A stretch of DNA of 57,309 bases from Anaerolineae bacterium (GCA_003130835.1 QEXX01000050.1:1-57309); one strand, 5' to 3'; shown: positions 19,664 through 29,591, counted from the first letter of the stretch. Notes: generated by a model not told the origin, from the sequence alone. Numbers and translations are program-made.

Positions 19664-19692
19664 TTGATTTTGAACCATAAAAAGTGTATTCT
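19664..19692 (+). promoter_or_regulatory. Proximal rpoD promoter
   Basis: TTGATT (19664-19669), 17-nt spacer, TATTCT (19687-19692); start near 19700, 20 nt before the ATG. A perfect TATAAT at 19705-19710 lacks a -35 and would give an almost leaderless message. Confidence 0.4.
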
Positions 19693-19719
19693 GTATATAC
19701 AACTTATAATGGATGGTAG

Positions 19720-20946
19720 ATGAGTTCTATGTTGGATGAAAATTTACTGAATCAACTGAGTGACCGGGAAGACGACGACAATAATGCAATTGCGCGCCTG
19801 ATTGAGTTGGGCCGACAGAAATCGTACGTTACGATCGATGATATTTTGAGCTTTTTCCCTGAAGCAGAACAAGATGTCGACCAACTTGAGGAGGCTTTTG
19901 CTGCCTTACTGAGCGCCGGCATCCCGTACGTGGATGATGCCAGTATGGTTGGGCCAACGGAGGAAGAACTTTCTGAGGAAGAAGCTGAAGACGAGTTACC
20001 CGCGCATTTCGTCATCGACGATAATTATTTAGCCAATATCGATACCGATGACACAATCGGTCTATACCTCAAAGAAGTTGGGCGAGTGCCTCTCTTGACA
20101 GCGGAAGAAGAGGTGGAGTTATCCCAGCGGATTGAGCGCGGTCGGCTGGCGCGTGAGGAATTGGCGCGCGGTAATGTCAGTCCACGCCGCCGCAAGGAAT
20201 TGCAAGCTCTCATTGAAGACGGTTGGGCAGCTCGCGAACACCTCATCACAGCTAACTCTCGCTTGGTGATCAGCGTTGCCAAGAAATACATGGGCAGGGG
20301 GGTGCCTTTCTTGGATCTGATTCAAGAGGGGAATATTGGTCTGATTCGAGCGGCGAAGAAATTCGACTATCGGCGTGGGCACAAGTTTAGCACCTACGCC
20401 ACGTGGTGGATTCGCCAAGCGGTCACGCGGGCAATTGCCGATCAGGGACGAACCATTCGCGTCCCGGTTCACATGGGAGATCAAATCAATAAATTGCTGC
20501 GGGTACAACATCAGCTCACCCAGCGCCTTGGACGTGATCCAACCGTAGAGGAATTGGCAGAAGCTCTCGATGTTCCGCCTCAAAAGGTTGAAAATATGAT
20601 TCAGGTAGCTCGCCGTCCCTTGTCACTTGAGACGCCAACCGATGACGAAGAAGACTCGGTATTGGGCGATTTCATCCAAGATGAAGAGGTGTCTGCACCA
20701 GACGAAACGGCTACCTACAATCTGTTGAGGGAGCATTTGGAGGCGGTACTGAATAGTTTGCCTCCTCGGGAGGTGCGCATTTTACAATTGCGCTATGGCT
20801 TGCTTGACGGACAGGCGTACACCTTAGAGGAAGTGGGGCGGAAGATGGGAGTAACCCGAGAAAGGGTGCGCCAGATCGAAGCGCAGGCACTGAGCCGTTT
20901 GCGACAACCTTCAATCCGTAGAAAACTGCGCGAGTATTTGGGATAA
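19720..20946 (+). CDS. rpoD: Primary RNA polymerase sigma factor (RpoD/SigA type)
   Basis: Housekeeping sigma-70 factor of 408 residues. After an acidic N-terminal part (short region 1.1), region 1.2 reads [24 protein letters not shown], region 2 contains [19 protein letters not shown] and [16 protein letters not shown], and region 4 ends with the helix-turn-helix [20 protein letters not shown] and [14 protein letters not shown]. The region 2 and RpoD-box match makes it group 1 rather than an alternative factor. ATG 19729 is another possible start. Convergent with the SDR gene. Confidence 0.96.
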   Translation: MSSMLDENLLNQLSDREDDDNNAIARLIELGRQKSYVTIDDILSFFPEAEQDVDQLEEAFAALLSAGIPYVDDASMVGPTEEELSEEEAEDELPAHFVIDDNYLANIDTDDTIGLYLKEVGRVPLLTAEEEVELSQRIERGRLAREELARGNVSPRRRKELQALIEDGWAAREHLITANSRLVISVAKKYMGRGVPFLDLIQEGNIGLIRAAKKFDYRRGHKFSTYATWWIRQAVTRAIADQGRTIRVPVHMGDQINKLLRVQHQLTQRLGRDPTVEELAEALDVPPQKVENMIQVARRPLSLETPTDDEEDSVLGDFIQDEEVSAPDETATYNLLREHLEAVLNSLPPREVRILQLRYGLLDGQAYTLEEVGRKMGVTRERVRQIEAQALSRLRQPSIRRKLREYLG

Positions 20947-20988
20947 TCACCATTTATCTAATGAGCTTATAGAGGAGCAGCTCTTAGT

Positions 20989-21984
20989 TTAAGACACCAT
21001 TGGATGGGGTTGCTCCTCTAAAAACCATTTAATCGTATCAGCAACCGTGTCAGCAATTGGCCTTGGCCTATAGCCGAGTTCTCTGGTTGCTTTTTGATGA
21101 CGGATATCTGAATTACTCTTGAGCACTTCAATTGAGTAAGGGGTGAGGCGAGGGCGAAAATTCACAATGCTAGCGAAGAAAGGAGAAATTCCGGCCGCTA
21201 TCTTCGCTAAAAAGAGCGGTATCTTGAACATCAGAGTCGGTTTCCCGGTGATTTGAGTGACAAGTTCAATCAGATTACGGATGGATATCTTATGGCCGCT
21301 TAGGATGTAACTTTCCCCCCGCTTTCCTTTTTCCTGCGCTGCGATCAGTCCATCTGCCACATCTCGGACATCTACAAAATCATAGGCACCATCGATATAG
21401 ACGATTGGCTGACCTCGAGCGGCAGTTTTTAATAACCGCCCCATATCTGAATGAAAATAATCGTACGGACCGATGACACCGGTCGGGCAGAGAATGACCG
21501 CGTCCAGGCCTTGCATGGCAGCTCTTTTTACCTCAAAACTGGCGATGGCTTTTGAGCGATCATATTCCCCATATGGATTTTCGGGATCAAATCCTACTGA
21601 TTCGTCAATCCACTGACCTGCCGGGAGACGTCGTAGGGCGTGGATTGTGCTGGTATACACGAAGCGTTTGATATGGTTTTGTTGAGCAAGCTCTAGGATA
21701 TTGCGAGTACCTTCTACATTTACACGCCAAATGAGAGGGCCAGGCTTTGGGAGAATCGAGATCACCCCAGCCAGATGAAAAATGATCTCAACGCCTTGGA
21801 TAGCTTTTTGAAGCGAGGATTTATCGAGGATATCGCCGGGAAACAGCTCAGCCTCTATCCCTGCAAGGGAGATGGGGTTTTCACGATGCCAATAGAACGC
21901 TCGTACCCGCTCTCCACGCTGCACCAATTTACGCACGAGAACATTGCCAATATGTCCGGTTGCGCCGGTGACAAGAATGGTCAT
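20989..21984 (-). CDS. Extended SDR NAD(P)-dependent epimerase/reductase
   Basis: 331-residue Rossmann enzyme of the extended short-chain dehydrogenase class, most like dihydroflavonol-4-reductase or HpnA-type sugar epimerases. NAD(P) motif TGATGHIG at residues 6-13, HLAG near 71, active-site Tyr and Lys in GEYDRSKA near 140, and the DFVDVRDVADGL substrate-loop stretch near 205. Substrate not determinable. It has its own near-consensus promoter with a large palindrome on the start site, so expression is probably switched by a repressor. Confidence 0.88.
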   Translation of the reverse strand: MTILVTGATGHIGNVLVRKLVQRGERVRAFYWHRENPISLAGIEAELFPGDILDKSSLQKAIQGVEIIFHLAGVISILPKPGPLIWRVNVEGTRNILELAQQNHIKRFVYTSTIHALRRLPAGQWIDESVGFDPENPYGEYDRSKAIASFEVKRAAMQGLDAVILCPTGVIGPYDYFHSDMGRLLKTAARGQPIVYIDGAYDFVDVRDVADGLIAAQEKGKRGESYILSGHKISIRNLIELVTQITGKPTLMFKIPLFLAKIAAGISPFFASIVNFRPRLTPYSIEVLKSNSDIRHQKATRELGYRPRPIADTVADTIKWFLEEQPHPMVS

Positions 21985-22000
21985 TCCTCATATCCCTGCA

Positions 22001-22032
22001 TTTAAAAATACCGACTGGTCGGTATTTTTAAA
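22001..22032. promoter_or_regulatory. Perfect 15-bp-arm palindrome, probable TetR-family operator
   Basis: TTTAAAAATACCGAC and its exact reverse complement GTCGGTATTTTTAAA flank a 2-nt TG centre. The ACCGAC/GTCGGT core has the form of TetR-family operators. It overlaps the edge of the -10 and the expected start site of the SDR promoter. No tetR gene lies in the window. Confidence 0.75.
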
Positions 22033-22059
22033 TATAACAACGAATTCATGGGTTGTCAA
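22031..22059 (-). promoter_or_regulatory. Promoter of the SDR gene
   Basis: Minus strand TTGACA (22054-22059, perfect), 17-nt spacer, TATATT (22031-22036, 5 of 6). Start expected near 22024, inside the palindrome. Confidence 0.8.
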
Positions 22060-22100
22060 GGCGATAACTTTTGTGTAGGATATTAGGGGAAAAACGATCT

Positions 22101-23702
22101 CTATTTTCTTTTTTGAAAAATAAGCATTCCATTACTTTCGTAGATGTCTGTGTCGATTTTATGGATCAAACGATACGTTGAGTTGAAATCCTCATCGAGT
22201 AATAAGGTTTTACGACCGTAGACCTCTAAGATGACGAGATAGTCGGGGAGAGTATCCATGATGAGCTGGGTTGGGATGGCATAATTGATCACGTACTTCT
22301 CTGGATCGAGAGGATAATAAGCAAGCGATTGGGGAGAATTCAATCCGACCGTGTCGAGAATGCGGGCATTGGTGCGATAACCCAAAACACCAACATCTCC
22401 GGCCGCAATGGTTGTCTGCGACAAGGGAATCGGGGAGTTTGATTTGAGAAACCTGGCGGCTTCTTCGTAGTGAAGTTCGAGTTGGATAAATGCCATCTGT
22501 GGGGCTAGGCGGTCTTGCCCGTGATCGGGATGAAGTTGCCAGGCGCGTAGGATCAGGACGGTCGGGAGGATGATGGCAAAAAGAACTTGAAACCCAAAGA
22601 ACCAACGACCAAGCGCTGGGGCTTTTGGAGCAAGTTTGTGGAAAAATTGCTCCAACAACATGAGGCTTCCCGTAAAGATGGTCACAAAATAAAAGGGGAT
22701 CGGTGGGGTCAGGTACCAACGAAAGATCAGGGGGTTCGCTATGGCAAAAACAAGGAAATATAGCCAAGGGAAGAGAACGATTGCAACGCTGCGATGATTT
22801 CTACGTATGCATCGCATGGCGCCAAAACAAGCCAGCGATGGATAGAGAACTAAGCCGACAGCAATTCCCCAATTGCCAAAGGTTGTCTCCTCGAAAAACG
22901 GAGTAGCATAATGCTGAAGCAGGCGAATTAGCGCGCTGTTTTCGGGTAAGCGGTATGCTACAGATTTGGCGGCAATCGAGTTGGGAAATAAGGAACCAAA
23001 GTAGAAATAAGCAAAAATCAGCCAGATGGCACAGGGCACAGAAAAGATGAGAGCCACACTTGAGAACCGTTGGATTGCCTTTTCTCGCCCAGATGCATGC
23101 TCTGCTTTTATCGCTCGATAGGTTCTAAAAAGAAAATCGATCAGCAGAGGAAAGATTAAGATCAGGGCATCGGGCCGGGTGAGAAATGCCAAAGCTGCTA
23201 AGCCGGCGGCCCATTCAACCCGATCCATTAGGTAAGCATAACTCATTGCAACAAGGAGCAAGACGATTAGACTGGTTTCTAGCCCGCCAATTGAGAAGGT
23301 AACACTATATGGAGCAAGTGCAAAGGCTAACGAAGTTGCAATACCCAAAAGGGAGCCATAAAATGTCTTCCCCATCTTGTAAAGAAGAAGACAAGTTGCA
23401 CCATCGATGAGAGCGTTGAATACGTAGGAAATGATCGGGAAGTTAGCTTGGACGCCTCCGAAAGGAATGGCTAACAGGACAAGGGCTAAGGTATAAAGCG
23501 GTGTCGTTGTGCCAAGGACCGGCTCACCTGGGTTGAAGACAAAGCCGTTACCCGCTAAAATATTCCTAGCGTAGCGATAAGTGATGAAGGAATCGTCGAT
23601 TGTACGAGCTCCGGCGTTCAACCGCAATGCTATCGCAAACACGGCGATAGCGATGGGTAAAGTCAATGACAAGAAACGGGGCAGGGAAAGACAGCCTTTC
23701 AT
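22101..23702 (-). CDS. GT-C-fold glycosyltransferase-like polytopic membrane protein
   Basis: 533 residues with about 10-12 membrane segments and a C-terminal extracytoplasmic domain. The first external loop has the acidic motif TIDDSFITYRYARNIL near residue 35, followed by GNGFVFNPGEPVLGTTTPLYT, typical of GT39/ArnT-like GT-C enzymes that use lipid-linked sugars. The C-terminal part (TIAAGDVGVLGYRTNARILDTVG) resembles that of the protein at 31167. The start is ATG 23702; the divergent gene begins 50 bp away. Donor and acceptor unknown. Confidence 0.82.
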   Translation of the reverse strand: MKGCLSLPRFLSLTLPIAIAVFAIALRLNAGARTIDDSFITYRYARNILAGNGFVFNPGEPVLGTTTPLYTLALVLLAIPFGGVQANFPIISYVFNALIDGATCLLLYKMGKTFYGSLLGIATSLAFALAPYSVTFSIGGLETSLIVLLLVAMSYAYLMDRVEWAAGLAALAFLTRPDALILIFPLLIDFLFRTYRAIKAEHASGREKAIQRFSSVALIFSVPCAIWLIFAYFYFGSLFPNSIAAKSVAYRLPENSALIRLLQHYATPFFEETTFGNWGIAVGLVLYPSLACFGAMRCIRRNHRSVAIVLFPWLYFLVFAIANPLIFRWYLTPPIPFYFVTIFTGSLMLLEQFFHKLAPKAPALGRWFFGFQVLFAIILPTVLILRAWQLHPDHGQDRLAPQMAFIQLELHYEEAARFLKSNSPIPLSQTTIAAGDVGVLGYRTNARILDTVGLNSPQSLAYYPLDPEKYVINYAIPTQLIMDTLPDYLVILEVYGRKTLLLDEDFNSTYRLIHKIDTDIYESNGMLIFQKRK

Positions 23703-23752
23703 GACTTAACTCGCATTATACGTTAAGCTGGTTGTCAAAGAAGGATATTCTC

Positions 23753-25243
23753 ATGAAGTTTAAGACAATGGTCTTTTGGCTAACGGCCTCGTTAATTTAT
23801 CTCATGGCAATCCGTATTTCGGTGGATAGCGATACGTGGTGGCATCTTCGAGCGGGGAAATGGATGCTTGAAAACCGAAACATCTTGACTGTTGACCTCT
23901 TCTCCTACACCCGCTATGGAGCAGAATGGCGTTACCCTGGCTGGTTAATCGAAGTGCCGATGGCGATCATTGAATCAAGGCTTGGATTGGGGGGACTCAA
24001 CCTGTTCAGTGCGTTGATCATCTCTACTTCCTTTGCTCTTATCTACTCAGCTATGCAGGGGAATGAATTGATCCGGGCAACGATCACCCTTTTGGCTGCT
24101 ATTGTGAGCAGCGTCTATTGGTCAGCACGCCCTCATCTGATGACCCTCTTGTTTAGCGCTTTGTTTTTGTACTGGCTTGAAAATGGCGCGCGCAACGGGT
24201 ATATCCAGTATCGGAAACCTCTTTGGATCGGGATGCCCCTGATTATGTTCTGTTGGGTTAATATGCACGGGGGATTTATCGTGGGCTTTCTTATCTGGGG
24301 AGTTTACCTTGTGGAGACCATGCTAAAAAATTGGCAAGATGCATTGAGGCATCAACGCAGAGTATCCACACTGCTTTCTAACGCGGTGCTAATCACTCTT
24401 CTCAGTTCTGGACTGGCGATGGGTTTGGTTGCCATCGCAAATCCTTTAGGCTATCAGATCTTTGCCTACCCATTTCAGACGGTTTCAATCCAAAAGTTAA
24501 GAGACTATATTCAAGAATGGCAATCTCCAGACTTTCATTCGCTTTCCGTTCAACCCTTCATCTGGATGTTGATTCTGCTTCTGGCTGTATCGTCTGTTGC
24601 TCGAAGGCGCTGGGCACTTAGGGATTTTTTGCTGGTGGCAATGTTTCTCTACCTATCCTTAGTAGCTGCTCGAAACGTGGCTCTCTTTGCCTTAGTCGCA
24701 ACGTTACCGATTGCTAGGTTGCTGGAAGAGGCAGAGATCAAGTCAGTTTATGGGTTGTTTCCAGCCAAGCTTGACAGCGCAAGGCAAGGGCACCCAGCAA
24801 AGGATTATCCAAAACTCAATCTATTAATCTTGGGGATGGTTCTTTTGGGGTGTGGGTATAAAACGGCGACGGTCTATCCGCAAGAGGTTATTCTCAAAGC
24901 AATATCCTCTAAGACCCCGATTGAAGCAGTGAGGTATCTCCAGGAAAATCGACCTGAAGGGCGCTTGTTTAACAGTTACAATTGGGGGGGATATCTTTTA
25001 TGGAGTCTACCCGAATATCCTGTTTTTGTGGATGGACGTACTGATCTATATAACGACGAAATCCTCGATCAGTGGTTTCAAGTTGCCCTTCTGAAAGATG
25101 GCTGGGAGCAAGTGATTGAACGCTGGCAAATCCGCGTAATCTTAATGGAGAAGGAATGGATTGTGGCTAAGTTCTTGCAGCAAAATGGCTGGTGCCAGAA
25201 ATATCTCGATGAAGTGGCAATGATCTTGGAAAAATGTCCGTAA
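23753..25243 (+). CDS. Polytopic membrane protein, GT-C-like
   Basis: 496 residues, about 10 membrane segments. The motif SVDSDTWWHLRAGKWML near residue 20 has the external acidic loop expected of GT-C glycosyltransferase relatives. After the last helix a soluble tail includes NWGGYLLWSLPEYPVFVDGRTDLYND. ATG 23753 is chosen over TTG 23732 because AAGGA lies 7 nt before it. Overlaps the epimerase gene by 10 nt, so it starts a five-gene overlapping operon. Exact activity unknown. Confidence 0.75.
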   Translation: MKFKTMVFWLTASLIYLMAIRISVDSDTWWHLRAGKWMLENRNILTVDLFSYTRYGAEWRYPGWLIEVPMAIIESRLGLGGLNLFSALIISTSFALIYSAMQGNELIRATITLLAAIVSSVYWSARPHLMTLLFSALFLYWLENGARNGYIQYRKPLWIGMPLIMFCWVNMHGGFIVGFLIWGVYLVETMLKNWQDALRHQRRVSTLLSNAVLITLLSSGLAMGLVAIANPLGYQIFAYPFQTVSIQKLRDYIQEWQSPDFHSLSVQPFIWMLILLLAVSSVARRRWALRDFLLVAMFLYLSLVAARNVALFALVATLPIARLLEEAEIKSVYGLFPAKLDSARQGHPAKDYPKLNLLILGMVLLGCGYKTATVYPQEVILKAISSKTPIEAVRYLQENRPEGRLFNSYNWGGYLLWSLPEYPVFVDGRTDLYNDEILDQWFQVALLKDGWEQVIERWQIRVILMEKEWIVAKFLQQNGWCQKYLDEVAMILEKCP

Positions 25244-26322
25244 TCAACTTTTCTCGTGAAAACAATGAGCAGCGGCGCATCTTGATCACGGGTGGCGCAG
25301 GGTTTATTGGCTCCCATTTAGCCGAAGCGCTTTTGGCTCAGGGGCATGTGGTGACGATTATTGATAATCTTTCTACGGGTAAATTTGAGAACATTGCTCA
25401 CCTCTGTCAACATCCGCGTTTTCGCTTTGCAATTGATTCGATCATGAACGAGGTGGTCTTAGATCGTTTGGCAAGTGAGTGTGATGTCATCTTTCACCTT
25501 GCTGCTGCTGTCGGAGTCAAGTTGATTGTGGAACAGCCTGTAAAGACGATTGAAACCAATGTCAATGGGACAATGGCGGTCTTACGGGCAGCCGTACGCT
25601 ATCGAGCAAAAGTGCTCATCGCTTCAACCTCTGAAGTGTACGGCAAAGGGAATCGGGTGCCTTTTTCGGAAGAGGATGATGTGGTTTTAGGTCCGACCTC
25701 GCGCAGCCGTTGGTCGTATGCAGCTTCTAAGATGATTGATGAGTTTTTGGCTTTAGCCTATTTTCGGGAAAAGGGATTGCCGGTGGTCATCTTTCGGTTA
25801 TTTAACACCATCGGTCCGCGCCAAAGCGGCCGATATGGAATGGTCGTGCCGCGCTTTATTCAGCAAACCTTGCAGGGGCAACCCATTACGGTTTACGGGG
25901 ATGGCCAGCAAAGCCGCTGTTTTCTGCACGTCAACGATGCCGTGCAGGCCTTAATAGCCTTAGCCGACTCGCCATCTGCGTTGGGGAATATCTATAACGT
26001 GGGCTCTCAGGAGGAAATCACCATCGAGGATTTGGCCATGCTGGTGGTGAAAACGGTTAAAGAATTACATGAAGAAGGGAGAATTGATACACCGTCTCTG
26101 AAGGATGACCGCCCAAAGATTGTACATATACCCTATGAGCAAGCTTATACGTCGGGGTTTGAAGATATGGCTCGGCGTGTGCCGGACATTTCCAAAATTC
26201 AACGGGGCATTGGTTGGCAGCCCAAAATTCGTTTAGCTGATGCCATCAAAGATATTGTGATTAAGACCTTTGTGAACCAAAAACAAACCTTGAGAGAAAA
26301 AGGCTTTGACGAAATCTCGTAG
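25234..26322 (+). CDS. NAD-dependent sugar-nucleotide epimerase/dehydratase
   Basis: Extended SDR of 362 residues, similar to UDP-glucose 4-epimerase and related GDP/UDP-sugar enzymes. NAD motif ITGGAGFIGSHL near residue 18, LSTGKFENI, active-site STSEVYG and YAASK (Tyr, Lys) near 165, then RLFNTIGPRQSGRYGMVVPRF (R-x-F-N-x-x-G-P) and DGQQSRCFLHVNDAVQAL. It probably makes the sugar nucleotide used by the neighbouring transferases (inference from context). Overlaps both neighbours (10 and 17 nt). Confidence 0.9.
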   Translation: MSVINFSRENNEQRRILITGGAGFIGSHLAEALLAQGHVVTIIDNLSTGKFENIAHLCQHPRFRFAIDSIMNEVVLDRLASECDVIFHLAAAVGVKLIVEQPVKTIETNVNGTMAVLRAAVRYRAKVLIASTSEVYGKGNRVPFSEEDDVVLGPTSRSRWSYAASKMIDEFLALAYFREKGLPVVIFRLFNTIGPRQSGRYGMVVPRFIQQTLQGQPITVYGDGQQSRCFLHVNDAVQALIALADSPSALGNIYNVGSQEEITIEDLAMLVVKTVKELHEEGRIDTPSLKDDRPKIVHIPYEQAYTSGFEDMARRVPDISKIQRGIGWQPKIRLADAIKDIVIKTFVNQKQTLREKGFDEIS

Positions 26323-27550
26323 ACTCCTTTATGAAATCCTGCTTGTGCTTGGGATTCTCGCGGCGTTGGTGGGGTTGTATCGCACGAATTATTCCTATTC
26401 CCAACAACAACCTGGTGGCAATGATTTTTTGGCACGCTGGATGGGAGCCAGGTATTGGTTAATCGAAGGGGTTAGCCCTTATGATGAGCGGGTTAGTTTA
26501 GCGACCCAAATCATTATATATGGAAGACCAGCCGATAAGACCAAGGGAGAAGATATTGCTCACTTTGTGTATCCCTTGCCGGTGATGATCTTTATTGCAC
26601 CTTTTGCCTTGTTTGAGTACACTGTCGCCCGCGCGCTTTGGATGACTCTTTTAGAGTTGTGTATGCTTGCGCTCATCCTGTTTGCTTTTCGTCTGGCAGA
26701 ATGGGAGGTCTCACCCGTGAAGTTATCGGTTCTGGTGCTGTTTCTGCTCCTTGGATATTATAGTTTGCGTGCGATTATCCTAGGGCAATTTGCTGTGATG
26801 AATGCACTCCTTGTTATCCTGTCCTTGTTAGCTATTCGCCGCCGCTATGATTTCTTAGCCGGCTTCTTGCTATCGCTGACATTTTGTAAACCCCAAATGG
26901 TGTTTCTCTTTGCACCGTTTGTGTTGATTTGGGCTTTTTCACATCGGCGCTGGGATGTGTTCGGAGGGTTTTTTGGCGGTGGCGGGGTCGTCTTAGCCAT
27001 TTCTTTAATGTTTTTACCCGACTGGCCACTGCAAATGTTACGCCAAGTTCTAGACTATCCCACCTATACCGGAGAAAGTTCTCCCCTTTCAATTCTTGCC
27101 GGGCTCACTCCCGGCATTAAACGGCAGCTTGAATGGATTCTCTATGCTGGGTTTGTTGGGTATTTATTGGTGGAATGGGGACAAGCTTGGAAGAAAGAGT
27201 TTCCGCATTTTTTATGGGTTGCGCTTCTAACTTTGTTAGTTAACACTTTGGTCGCCATTCGCACAGCTACGACCCACTATATCCTGTTTTATCCAGCGAT
27301 GATGCTGATCTTCAAAACTTTGGAAGAGCGCTGGCGACGATTCGGACAATGGCTCGTTTGGGTGATTTTGCTGATTTGGTTTGTCGGCTCATGGGCGCTG
27401 TTTTTGGTTACCGTACAAGGAAATCAAGAGAGTTCGGTGATGTTTCTACCGTTTCCTTTTCTCGTTTTGTTGGGATTATGGTGGATACGCTGGTGGCAGG
27501 TGCGCCCTCCACTTACCGTACTTCAAGGACTTCGCAATCGGGTTGAGTAA
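26306..27550 (+). CDS. GT87 (DUF2029) family glycosyltransferase-like membrane protein
   Basis: 414 residues with about 10 membrane helices. The N-terminal stretch GNDFLARWMGARYWLIEGVSPYD followed by FVYPLPVMIFIAPF matches the GT87/DUF2029 family (mycobacterial polyprenyl-phosphate-mannose-dependent mannosyltransferases among them). LTFCKPQMVFLF is a further family feature. Translationally coupled to the epimerase (17-nt overlap). Confidence 0.82.
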   Translation: MTKSRRLLYEILLVLGILAALVGLYRTNYSYSQQQPGGNDFLARWMGARYWLIEGVSPYDERVSLATQIIIYGRPADKTKGEDIAHFVYPLPVMIFIAPFALFEYTVARALWMTLLELCMLALILFAFRLAEWEVSPVKLSVLVLFLLLGYYSLRAIILGQFAVMNALLVILSLLAIRRRYDFLAGFLLSLTFCKPQMVFLFAPFVLIWAFSHRRWDVFGGFFGGGGVVLAISLMFLPDWPLQMLRQVLDYPTYTGESSPLSILAGLTPGIKRQLEWILYAGFVGYLLVEWGQAWKKEFPHFLWVALLTLLVNTLVAIRTATTHYILFYPAMMLIFKTLEERWRRFGQWLVWVILLIWFVGSWALFLVTVQGNQESSVMFLPFPFLVLLGLWWIRWWQVRPPLTVLQGLRNRVE

Positions 27551-29591
27551 TCTCTGTGGTAGCATGGCATCCGATCACAAACGGATCGTTCTATTCGGCT
27601 TGTGTATCCTGTACCTCCTGGTGGTTTTGGGAGGATATTACCTTTACCATAAACCCATTGCGCCAGAACAGTTTTTGACTTGGCTGAAAGCGATTTATCG
27701 GACCTTTGTAGGGTTTGGGATGATCGTCTGTGCCGGGGGATTAGGCGAAAAAATTCTCAGGAGCTTGTTCAAAAATCCCCCAAATTCGGTTCCGGTTCTG
27801 CTTGCGGCAGGATTAGGATTGGGACTTATTGGGACGCTCTATTTTGTCCTGAGTTGGGGGATTGGGGTTGGTTGGGTTTGGTCGGTCTTGTTGGTTGGAC
27901 TGCTGGTCATGGGATGCAGACGGGAGAATATTGATTGGTTGAAAGGATGTTATCAGCTTATCAAATCGTTGGCGCCAAGCGATGGTTTTTCGATGGCTTT
28001 AGCCATTCTAATTGGTTTTCTTTTGGTGTTCAGTTGGTGCATCGCCGTAGCTCCGCCCCTTGCGTTTGACAGTTTGGTGTACCATCTTTCTTTACCATTG
28101 ACCTATCTACAAGCCGGGAAATTTCTGTACGTATCGAATAACACGTTTTGGGGAATGCCCCAATTGGGTGAATTGCTCTACACCCTTGTCCTTAGCCTCG
28201 GCGGTTTAGAAGCCGGACCAGTGCTGGGTTGGCTGATAGGGGTGTTTGCCTTGCTTGGGGGGGCTGAACTGCTTAAAGATACCTTAAGTCGAGAAGAAAT
28301 TTGGGTGGCTTTCTCTGTGGTTTTGTGTGGAACCACCTTTACTGAAAGCCTGGGTTGGGGGTATGTTGATTGGATTGCGTTTTTGTGGGGGGTGTGTGTC
28401 CTTCAGCTCCTGAGTCGAGCGGATGGCTTTGCTGATCGAAAGAAGATTTTCCTTGCTGGTCTGTTTTGCGGCTTTGCCCTTGGGACGAAATATACGGCTG
28501 GGCTCTTAATCCTCGTAACATTCTTTGCCCTGATTTTCTTTCCCCAACAACCTGTTGTAAACAGCCAACAGGGTAAGAAAGAAGCGTGCTGGACTGCTCG
28601 ATTGGGCTTGGTGATGCTAGCAGGGTTGGGATGTTTTTTAGCTGTGCTACCCTGGTGGCTGAAGAACTGGCTTGCTGTAGGTCAGCCCTTTTATCCCTTA
28701 TTCTTTGCGGCTGGCGAGATGACTTCCCAACGGATTCATTTCTATGCGGGGGTAAAACCTTTTGGTACATGGTGGACATCGGTTCTGTTACCCATAACCT
28801 CAACTATCTTGGGCGTTGAAGGGAAAGAGGGTTTCAATGCCAGTATTGGTCCTTTCTTTCTTCTATTCGTGCCTTTTTCAGTGTTGTTCCTTGGAAAGCA
28901 GGATGGGGAAGCGAGGCATCTAATTCGGCTCAGTCTTCTCTTCGCGCTAATCGGATGGATCGTTTGGGGCATTGGCTCGCGCTTGGCGGGCTATCTCATT
29001 CAAAGTCGCTTATACTGGTCAATCTATCCGGCGGTGACTGTTCTCGCCGCATTTGGCTACCGTAACCTGAGTATGCTAGGGCTGGGTAAGGTTCGGGTTC
29101 GAATCGTGGTCAATGGTCTGATCCTGTTCGTGATGGGCTTAGCGGCGATCGAAATGTTCTCTGCGCTCCTCCAAAAAACAACGCTAAATTTCATCAACGG
29201 TCAGATCGATGCCTCAACCTACCTGCAACACAATCTGGGTTGGCATGCGGTTGCCTTAGAGGCGATTGGCAAACAAGAGGGGCAAAGTCAAACTTTGTTG
29301 CTGTATGAGCCGCGCAGTTTGTACTGCCTGCCAAATTGTGATGGCGATGAATTGCTAGACGAATGGTATCTAGCCAGCCTGGCACAAGATGCCAGTGTAG
29401 ATCAGATTCTCTCCAAATGGCGACAACGGGGTTACCAATTTGTCTTAGTGTTTCATTCTGGGGCAGAATTCCTGCGACAACATGAAAGGCGCTATCAAAA
29501 AAGACAATGGGATTTGTTTGACATCCTTGTTTCCAGTTTGCCCGTTGAGCGAAGGTTTGGAGACGTTTATACTTTGTATCGACTGCCATGA
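27543..29591 (+). CDS. Large GT-C-like polytopic membrane protein
   Basis: 682 residues, about 14 membrane segments. The loop AFDSLVYHLSLPLTYLQAG near residue 175 followed by MPQLGELLYTL is of the type seen in GT39-like proteins. The soluble tail resembles others in this cluster (LLYEPRSLYCLPNCDGDELLDEWY). Start TTG 27543 overlaps the previous stop; ATG 27564 is equally possible. Overlaps the next gene by ATGA at 29588-29591. Confidence 0.72.
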   Translation: MSNLCGSMASDHKRIVLFGLCILYLLVVLGGYYLYHKPIAPEQFLTWLKAIYRTFVGFGMIVCAGGLGEKILRSLFKNPPNSVPVLLAAGLGLGLIGTLYFVLSWGIGVGWVWSVLLVGLLVMGCRRENIDWLKGCYQLIKSLAPSDGFSMALAILIGFLLVFSWCIAVAPPLAFDSLVYHLSLPLTYLQAGKFLYVSNNTFWGMPQLGELLYTLVLSLGGLEAGPVLGWLIGVFALLGGAELLKDTLSREEIWVAFSVVLCGTTFTESLGWGYVDWIAFLWGVCVLQLLSRADGFADRKKIFLAGLFCGFALGTKYTAGLLILVTFFALIFFPQQPVVNSQQGKKEACWTARLGLVMLAGLGCFLAVLPWWLKNWLAVGQPFYPLFFAAGEMTSQRIHFYAGVKPFGTWWTSVLLPITSTILGVEGKEGFNASIGPFFLLFVPFSVLFLGKQDGEARHLIRLSLLFALIGWIVWGIGSRLAGYLIQSRLYWSIYPAVTVLAAFGYRNLSMLGLGKVRVRIVVNGLILFVMGLAAIEMFSALLQKTTLNFINGQIDASTYLQHNLGWHAVALEAIGKQEGQSQTLLLYEPRSLYCLPNCDGDELLDEWYLASLAQDASVDQILSKWRQRGYQFVLVFHSGAEFLRQHERRYQKRQWDLFDILVSSLPVERRFGDVYTLYRLP

